From positions 1-62,652 of the forward strand of contig JAPTWT010000278.1 of NCBI GenBank assembly GCA_028064935.1: a stretch of DNA of 62,652 nt. The letters run 5' to 3'. The position numbers and the translations under genes are program-made. A model generated the notes under the pieces. The model was not told the DNA's origin, did no database searches, and saw only the letters and a list, made by a program, of their open reading frames with translations. How positions within the stretch are numbered: the first letter of the stretch is position 1; each line of letters opens with the position of its first letter. The stretch is from Gammaproteobacteria bacterium (GTDB taxonomy: Bacteria > Pseudomonadota > Gammaproteobacteria > Acidiferrobacterales > Acidiferrobacteraceae). Positions 57,395 to 62,652 of the stretch are shown here, one piece after another.

Positions 57395-58267
57395 CTAGTG
57401 ATCCCGCTCGACGGCATAGTGGGCAATGGTCGCAAGGAGCCGGCCATTATCTCCTAAAAACCGCAGACTGGCGAGGCCATTCTCGTAGAGGTCGCGTGCG
57501 CGGCGGCGCGCCTCCTTGACACCCAGCACTGATGCAAAGGTCGCCTTGCCGGCCGCGGCATCGGCGCCTATGGTCTTGCCGACCACGAGCGCCACCCCCT
57601 CGACATCGAGCAGGTCGTCTGCAATCTGGAAGGCGAGTCCCAGGGCCCGGCCGTAGTCATCCAGGGCGGATGGAATCTCGGGGGTCGCGGCCAGCGCCCC
57701 AAGCCGCACGGCGGCATGCATCAAGGCGCCGGTCTTACGGCCATGCCGCTCTTCGAGGACCTCGATGGTTGCGACCGGCCCGGCCTTGAGATCGAGCGCT
57801 TGTCCGCCGGCCATGCCCAGCGACCCGGAGGCGCGCGCGAGCTCTTCCACCATGCGCATCCGGGCGTGCGGTGACAAGGTCTCTGCGGCCGCCAGGACCG
57901 CGAACGCCTGTGTCTGCAGGGCGTCTCCGGCGAGCAGCGCGGTGGCCTCGCCGAAGGCCTTGTGACAGCTTGGCCGCCCACGACGCATGTCATCGTCGTC
58001 CATGCATGGGAGATCGTCGTGGACGAGGGAGTAGGCGTGGATCAGTTCGACGGCGGCGGCGGGCGGGTCGAGTGCCTCGGGCGTCGCCCCGAGGGCCTCG
58101 CCGGTGGCGTACACAAGGCAGGCACGCAGTCTCTTGCCGCCCCCGAGGGTGGCGTAGCGCATGGCCTCGTGGAGGTCCATTGGCACCGTCTCCATGGACG
58201 GCAGCGTGCGCGCCAGCACGTCCTCCACGCGGGCACGGTAGCCCTTCAGTTGGTCTTCGGACACCAC
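57395..58267 (-). CDS. ispA: farnesyl diphosphate synthase (geranyltranstransferase)
   Basis: The 290-residue prenyltransferase has the first aspartate-rich motif [14 protein letters not shown] and the second FQIADDLLD, plus [11 protein letters not shown] and [10 protein letters not shown]. It makes FPP for ubiquinone and undecaprenyl lipids. It lies one base after xseB and one before dxs, the classic xseB-ispA-dxs operon. Confidence 0.96.
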   Translation of the reverse strand: MVSEDQLKGYRARVEDVLARTLPSMETVPMDLHEAMRYATLGGGKRLRACLVYATGEALGATPEALDPPAAAVELIHAYSLVHDDLPCMDDDDMRRGRPSCHKAFGEATALLAGDALQTQAFAVLAAAETLSPHARMRMVEELARASGSLGMAGGQALDLKAGPVATIEVLEERHGRKTGALMHAAVRLGALAATPEIPSALDDYGRALGLAFQIADDLLDVEGVALVVGKTIGADAAAGKATFASVLGVKEARRRARDLYENGLASLRFLGDNGRLLATIAHYAVERDH

Positions 58268-58268
58268 G

Positions 58269-58514
58269 TCAGCTGTCCTGGTCGCCCGCCTTGAAGGGCT
58301 CCACGCGGTCGCTTCCGTTTTCCGACACGAGACGTTCCACGCGCTGTTCGGCGTTTTTCAGGCCGGCCTCGCATAGCCGCGAGAGTTCCATTCCCCGCTG
58401 AAAGGTGGACAGGGCCTCCTCCAGCGATTGTTGACCGTTTTCCATTTGCTGCACGATTTGCTCAAGCTCGGCCAACGTGGCCTCGAAGTTGGGAAGCGGT
58501 GTGTTTTCCGTCAC
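58269..58514 (-). CDS. xseB: exodeoxyribonuclease VII small subunit
   Basis: The 81-residue protein matches XseB: NFEATLAELEQIVQQMENGQQSLEEALSTFQRGMELSRLCEAGL. With XseA it degrades single-stranded DNA. It opens the xseB-ispA-dxs operon and is divergent from mscS. No xseA is in the window. Confidence 0.96.
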   Translation of the reverse strand: MTENTPLPNFEATLAELEQIVQQMENGQQSLEEALSTFQRGMELSRLCEAGLKNAEQRVERLVSENGSDRVEPFKAGDQDS

Positions 58515-58591
58515 AGGTCATCCTCATCTGTGGTTTGTCACCCTACTGCAACGACCCGGAACCGTCAATTGCGTGACGTGGCCAAGTCGGA

Positions 58592-58620
58592 CTCGACCAG
58601 GATTGATCGTTCGTTATAAT
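58592..58620 (+). promoter_or_regulatory. promoter candidate for the MscS gene, possibly leaderless
   Basis: TATAAT at 58615-58620 lies 7 bases before the ATG at 58627, so transcription could start at or near the start codon. The -35 (CTCGAC at 58592-58597, 17-base spacer) is weak. No ribosome site precedes the ATG, which supports a leaderless mRNA. Confidence 0.45.
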
Positions 58621-58626
58621 GCCCCT

Positions 58627-59652
58627 ATGACGAACGAACGCACCCCAGGCAAGTGGCAAGTACGGCGCCTGTTGCGCGCACTCCCGTGGACCACCGTCGT
58701 GTGGATCGTTCTGGCGGTCGGATTGCTGTTTGGCATCGACTTCGCAGCGCACTATTACAAGCTGCCGCCCGAGGAAGTGAGCATCCTGCGCATCCTGGTG
58801 GTGGCGCTCGCCGGCCTGCGGGTCATCCATAATATCGAAGGGGCGCTGGCTCGACATCGGTCGCATCGCCTGGAGCAGATGGCGCGCAACAGGCAAGCCT
58901 ATCAGCTGGCCTGGCAGGATTCGGTCACCGGTATCTACCTCATTCGCCTGCTCCTCTATGCGGGGCTTGCGTTAATCGTCATCGTCGTCGTCGGCGGGAC
59001 GTTCAGCGGGGTCCTGGTCGGGGGTACGATGCTTTCGGTCGTGCTCGGCGTTGCCGGCCAATCGTTTTTCGGGAACTTCTTCGGCGGTCTTGCGGTGGCG
59101 CTCTTCAAGCCCTTCGATGTCGGCGACCACGTGCAGATCGTCGCCTGGCAATTCCCGATGATGCCCGAGACCTACCCGCACCAGCTGCGCGCGCAGGGTT
59201 ACCGCGGGGTGGTACGCGACATCAATCTCTTCTATTCCGAGTTGCGCCTGGACGATGGGCAGCTATTTCGCGTGCCCAACGGCGTGGTCATCACCGGTGG
59301 CCTGATACGGTCCCTGCCGAATGACTGGGCACGTATCGTGTTCCGCTTCGATGTGGCGGTACCCGCCCATGTCGGCGATACGATGGGCAAGCTCGAGGAG
59401 GCGGCGCGGCGTCAGTTCCGGCCACGGCCCGAGGAGCCGGTGCCGCCGCCCGATTCCCCGGAGGCCGATGGGAAACACGGGGCGGCGCCCCCGTTCGGCT
59501 GGGACCCGCCCGTCGTTTTGATTGCCGATATCTCGCTTACCGCGGTGAGCTTCGAGGTGCGCGCCTCCGTTCCGCAGCGCCTGCGCGACCACGCCAAGGC
59601 GGATTTTTTCGCGGATATCCTGCCCATCGTGTATCCTGCGAAACCGACCTGA
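58627..59652 (+). CDS. mechanosensitive ion channel family protein (MscS-like)
   Basis: The 341-residue protein has four hydrophobic helices. The pore-type helix region reads [40 protein letters not shown], the MscS core. A beta domain with [18 protein letters not shown] follows, and a proline-rich segment (residues ~265-290). It should vent solutes on osmotic downshock. The beta domain carries an insert with many prolines compared with E. coli MscS. It is transcribed divergently from xseB. Confidence 0.9.
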   Translation: MTNERTPGKWQVRRLLRALPWTTVVWIVLAVGLLFGIDFAAHYYKLPPEEVSILRILVVALAGLRVIHNIEGALARHRSHRLEQMARNRQAYQLAWQDSVTGIYLIRLLLYAGLALIVIVVVGGTFSGVLVGGTMLSVVLGVAGQSFFGNFFGGLAVALFKPFDVGDHVQIVAWQFPMMPETYPHQLRAQGYRGVVRDINLFYSELRLDDGQLFRVPNGVVITGGLIRSLPNDWARIVFRFDVAVPAHVGDTMGKLEEAARRQFRPRPEEPVPPPDSPEADGKHGAAPPFGWDPPVVLIADISLTAVSFEVRASVPQRLRDHAKADFFADILPIVYPAKPT

Positions 59653-59725
59653 TGGCAGGCCCGCCCGTGGCCTGGTATTCGAATCGGCAAGCGAAACCCG
59701 GAAACCTCCAAGGAGCATCGTCATC

Positions 59726-60274
59726 ATGAATCTGGATCGAGTGGGCCCTGGCGACAAGGCCCCGGCGGCTATCAATGTGATCATCGAGATCCCGGCGCAC
59801 GGGCCGCCGGTGAAGTATGAGATGGATAAGGATACGGGCGCCATGTTCGTGGACCGGTTCATGAATACCGCCATGTATTACCCATGCAACTATGGCTATG
59901 TACCGCACACCCTCTCCGAGGACGGCGATCCTGTCGACGTCCTGGTGTTGACCCCCGTACCGCTCATCAGCGGCTCGGTGATCAACTGCCGGCCTGTGGC
60001 CATGCTCCGGATGACCGACGAGAAGGGGCCCGATATGAAGATCCTCGCGGTCCCCACCGACAAGCTCTGCGTGTCCTATCGCCATTACCACGCACTGGCC
60101 GATATACCGGCCTATCTGCTCGATCAGGTCAGCCATTTCTTCGCCCACTATAAGGACCTCGAGGCCGGCAAGTGGGTGCAGATCGAGGGTTGGGTGGATG
60201 GGGACTCAGTGCACGCCGAGATCACAAGCGGTATCGAGCGCTATCAGGCCTCGCGCCACAAGCCGCGTTTCTAG
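59726..60274 (+). CDS. ppa: inorganic pyrophosphatase (family I)
   Basis: The 182-residue soluble enzyme has [18 protein letters not shown], the signature DGDPVDVLV with three metal-binding aspartates, and [18 protein letters not shown]. It hydrolyses pyrophosphate and drives biosynthesis. AAGGAGC precedes the ATG. Confidence 0.97.
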   Translation: MNLDRVGPGDKAPAAINVIIEIPAHGPPVKYEMDKDTGAMFVDRFMNTAMYYPCNYGYVPHTLSEDGDPVDVLVLTPVPLISGSVINCRPVAMLRMTDEKGPDMKILAVPTDKLCVSYRHYHALADIPAYLLDQVSHFFAHYKDLEAGKWVQIEGWVDGDSVHAEITSGIERYQASRHKPRF

Positions 60275-60892
60275 CCTGGCTGCCCCGCGTGCCTCAAGGA
60301 TTCTACGGCCGGCCCTCATGGCCTGATGTAGGGTCTTACTCCTTGCCGCGTTTATGAAATGGCGGTCCCCGCGTTCGGCCGAAAGGCTATAGGGCCCGCA
60401 CGCACTGACCGGACCCGGCTTGGACGACGCACGCCTGGGCCCACGGGAGGACTGTGGGCCCATGGGTCGTGCCGCCGGCTAGGCGATCCCGGAAGCCGTG
60501 CGCCGCGCCCGAGCCGTTGGCAACTCGTGCCCTGCACGCGACCGGCTGGCAAAGTCGTCCGCGCACTGTCCTGACTGGGACCAGGGCGGCATCCTCCGTG
60601 CCACGCGATCTTCTGAAAGATGGGCGGCCTCGCTGGCTGCGTCGGCAATGCTGCCAGCACGGATGGCTCGCGCCGTCAGTAAGGCGCATGCGCATGGCCC
60701 AGCCCTTGTTCGCGCTCAGCCGCCACGAAAGTGGCTACCGGTCGTTACGGGCGTCCGGCGTGCCTCGTGGAAAGGTCTCTCAAGTGCGGCGCGGATAGTC
60801 TTCCGCCCCATGCGGCGAATGGCGCTCACTATCACCACATCTTGTGCGGCGAATAACTTGCGCGCGCGGAGAATACGTCCCGTAATCTCCGC
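60275..60892. other. intergenic region between ppa and the Fic gene
   Basis: More than 600 bases carry only arginine-rich shadow frames on both strands. I see no gene, tRNA or intact insertion-sequence end. This is the boundary between housekeeping genes and the Fic/DruA pair, where a mobile junction or remnant would be expected; none could be proved by reading. Confidence 0.45.
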
Positions 60893-62017
60893 ATGAATCG
60901 CGGTGATTATCCATACATCTGGCAGGCCAGTGACTGGCCGAACTGGCGCTTTGACCTGGCGGCGTTGGCTGATCCGATGGTGGAGGTCGGTCGCGCCCCA
61001 GGGCTCTTGATGGGGCGCCTGGCCGATGCGGCTATGGCGTTGCGCGATCAGGCGAGCCTTGCAGCGCTCACCGAGGACGTGGTCAAGACCAGCGAAATCG
61101 AGGGTGAGGTGCTCAATGTCGAATCCGTGCGTTCGTCCATCGCCCGCAGGCTGGGCGTGGATATCGGGGCCCTAGCCCCGGTAGATCGGCAGGTCGAAGG
61201 CATGATCAAGATGGTGCTCGATGCCACTGCCAACTGCCATGCACCGGTGTCGCGGGGGCGTCTGTTCGGCTGGCATGCCGCGCTGTTTCCCACCGGCTAC
61301 TTAGGCCTTTCCAGGATCAAGGTCAGGGGCTGGCGCGATGATGCCAGTGGCCCGATGGAGGTGGTGTCCGGTCCCATCGGCTGCCAGCGGGTCCATTTCG
61401 AGGCGCCGCCCGCCGATCGCCTGGAAGCCGAAACTGGCCGATTCCTCGACTGGATGAATGGTGCGCCGAATGAACCGCCGCTGCTCAAGGTTGGGCTTGG
61501 TCATCTTTGGTTCGTCACCTTGCACCTGTTCGATGATGGCAACGGCCGTATCGCTCGCGCCATCGGTGATCTGCTGTTGGCGCGCGCCGATGGGAGTCCT
61601 CAACGTTTCTACAGTTTGTCGGCGCAGATCCAGCGCGAACGCAAGGCCTACTACGACATCCTGGAGCGGACCCAGAAGCGGTCGATGGATGTCACCGAGT
61701 GGCTTGCCTGGTTCCTCGACACCCTTCGTCACGCCGTGGATCAGGCACAACACACGCTCGATGCTGTCCTGATCAAGGCGCGCGTCTGGCGGCACTGGGC
61801 GACCACGCCGTTGAACGAGCGACAGGTGAAGCTGCTGAATCGGCTGTTCGACGGCTTCGCAGGCAAACTCACCAGTAGTAAGTGGGCATCTATCGCCAAG
61901 TCCGCGCCAGATACGGCCCTGCGCGACATCAACGACCTGCTTGCGCGGGGCGTGCTGCGGAAATCGGATGCGGGCGGGCGTAGTACCAGCTACGAGCTGA
62001 ACGACCTGCCGAAGTAG
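60893..62017 (+). CDS. Fic family protein with N-terminal DUF4172-like domain
   Basis: The 374-residue protein has an N-terminal YIWQASDWPNWRFD pattern like DUF4172. The inhibitory motif T-x3-E-G in KTSEIEGEV (Thr66, Glu70) is followed by the Fic core HLFDDGNGRIAR (catalytic His211). A C-terminal winged helix contains ALRDINDLLARGVLRKSDAGGRSTSYEL. Fic proteins usually transfer AMP from ATP to target hydroxyls, and the N-terminal inhibitory helix marks the self-inhibited class. The target is unknown. It lies next to a DruA-type gene in a region without housekeeping genes. Confidence 0.92.
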   Translation: MNRGDYPYIWQASDWPNWRFDLAALADPMVEVGRAPGLLMGRLADAAMALRDQASLAALTEDVVKTSEIEGEVLNVESVRSSIARRLGVDIGALAPVDRQVEGMIKMVLDATANCHAPVSRGRLFGWHAALFPTGYLGLSRIKVRGWRDDASGPMEVVSGPIGCQRVHFEAPPADRLEAETGRFLDWMNGAPNEPPLLKVGLGHLWFVTLHLFDDGNGRIARAIGDLLLARADGSPQRFYSLSAQIQRERKAYYDILERTQKRSMDVTEWLAWFLDTLRHAVDQAQHTLDAVLIKARVWRHWATTPLNERQVKLLNRLFDGFAGKLTSSKWASIAKSAPDTALRDINDLLARGVLRKSDAGGRSTSYELNDLPK

Positions 62018-62260
62018 CGGCGCTTCCTGGAGCTCCCTTGGCCCGCCGGCAGAACATCTCTTCATGGACTATCCCATTCGGAAGGAGACCAAGACGGACG
62101 CCGTTCACCTCAACCAAAAGCAACTGGCCGTAGTTTGCTTGCGCATCAGCGAGCCCACCCGGGAGCGCTGGCGCAGCGAGGGTGTCCTTTCGGCAACGAT
62201 GCGTAAAGCGATCGGCCGCCGCGCCCATCATCTGCGACCGGGGGCTCACCATGATACCTC
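62018..62260. other. short gap between the Fic and DruA genes
   Basis: Frames of 66 residues (plus, from 62064) and ~107 residues (minus) occur, but neither is recognised. The gap could hold a promoter for the DUF4338 gene. Confidence 0.4.
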
Positions 62261-62652
62261 ATGAGACGTTATTGCGGTCGCGACTTTAGCGACGCGGAGA
62301 TCGAGACCATTCGCCAACAGATCGCGCAATCGCCAACGCTCACGCGGGCCGATCTGTCGCGGCTCACCTGCCGGCACCTGGGCTGGTTCAAGCCGGATGG
62401 GGGCCTAAAGGAGATGAGCTGTCGTGTCGCGATGCTGCGCATGCAAGACGATGGCGTGATACAGCTCCCCGCGCCCCGCGCGACGAATTTAAGACCCCGT
62501 TCGACGGCGCCGAGCCAGGCCACCGACCCGCAACCGGAACTGCGACAACCTGTCCACGAGTTGCCCGCGTTGCAGTTTCAGCCCGTCGTGTCGCGTAAGG
62601 ACTCCCGCTTGTGGAATGCCGACATCCAGCGTTATCACTATCTGGGCTTTAC
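62261..62652 (+). CDS. DUF4338 protein, Druantia DruA-like (partial, runs off the window)
   Basis: The frame from ATG 62261 reads MRRYCGRDFSDAEIETIRQ, then TRADLSRLTCRHLGWFKPDG, LKEMSCRVAMLRMQDDGVIQLP, and ends near WNADIQRYHYLGF at the last base. This is the N-terminal part of DUF4338, with its typical R-x-H/Y-Y-L-G element. DUF4338 proteins occur as DruA of Druantia anti-phage loci and beside certain transposases. The window contains about 130 residues; the rest and any partner genes (druE-like helicase) lie outside. Confidence 0.8.
   Translation, partial: MRRYCGRDFSDAEIETIRQQIAQSPTLTRADLSRLTCRHLGWFKPDGGLKEMSCRVAMLRMQDDGVIQLPAPRATNLRPRSTAPSQATDPQPELRQPVHELPALQFQPVVSRKDSRLWNADIQRYHYLGF

Overview
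The window is GC-rich, densely packed, single-copy-looking bacterial chromosome with a gammaproteobacterial gene set: efp/epmA/epmB, hda, coaBC-dut, xseB-ispA-dxs, rpmB-rpmG, purM-purN. Several traits suggest an acidophilic or metal- and sulfur-exposed chemolithotroph, possibly of the Acidiferrobacter type. These are a heavy-metal ATPase operon, a persulfide dioxygenase operon, DsrE and DUF302 periplasmic proteins, a Kdo hydroxylase and a molybdenum formate dehydrogenase. The genus is an inference from gene content and was not tested.

Layout. (1) 155-4136, minus strand: metal-handling operon of a P1B ATPase with YPC in place of CPC, a small HMA protein and a CcdA-like membrane protein fused to a cupredoxin domain, behind a MerR-type promoter. 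(2) 4389-9013, plus strand: ModE regulator with its palindromic operator, an OprD-like porin, a Tat-exported WtpA/ModA-like binding protein and a zinc formaldehyde/alcohol dehydrogenase. No ABC permease or ATPase is present. (3) 9024-20388: secreted DsrE-like and DUF302 proteins, phosphomannomutase, dut, coaBC, radC, DUF1641 plus formate dehydrogenase, L28/L33, an HNH endonuclease and a desaturase. (4) 20423-23196: Nudix enzyme, then an ECF sigma factor, an anti-sigma factor fused to a DsrE-like domain, and a beta-propeller protein in one overlapping operon. (5) 23298-32572: purine genes, CDP-alcohol phosphatidyltransferase, AI-2E-type permease, hda, wrbA, aspartate ammonia-lyase, an inositol-phosphatase-type enzyme, thiopurine methyltransferase and Kdo hydroxylase. 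(6) 33096-39143: NifU-like protein, small membrane protein, orphan ACP, a response regulator with a degenerate GGDEF domain, DUF481, and a persulfide dioxygenase-ArsR-MFS operon with a candidate operator. (7) 39311-44998: old yellow enzyme, the EF-P beta-lysylation set, a NiCoT-like membrane protein, peroxiredoxin and acylphosphatase. (8) 45475-46572: an HTH-GHKL-STAS-like regulator preceded by three direct repeats at exact 22-bp spacing, followed by a broken Nudix gene. (9) 47146-60274: lytic transglycosylase, proS, fructokinase, a class I glutamine amidotransferase, a MarR-EmrA-UspA-EmrB efflux operon, folE2, dxs-ispA-xseB, MscS channel and pyrophosphatase. (10) 60275-62652: an accessory edge with a Fic enzyme and the start of a DUF4338/DruA-family gene, cut by the window end.

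Working together. Molybdate sensing and capture (region 2) could supply the cofactor of the formate dehydrogenase in region 3, and the zinc dehydrogenase could feed it formate. Sulfur and redox stress recurs in the DsrE proteins, the sigma/anti-sigma pair, the persulfide dioxygenase, the peroxiredoxin and WrbA. Many operons are joined by 4-base ATGA overlaps, which indicates translational coupling.

Most promising items for a new system: the 22-bp-phased repeats before the HTH-GHKL-STAS protein, the sigma factor controlled by a DsrE-fused anti-sigma factor, and the Fic/DruA edge, whose continuation lies outside the window. No tRNA, rRNA, CRISPR array or intact insertion sequence was seen.
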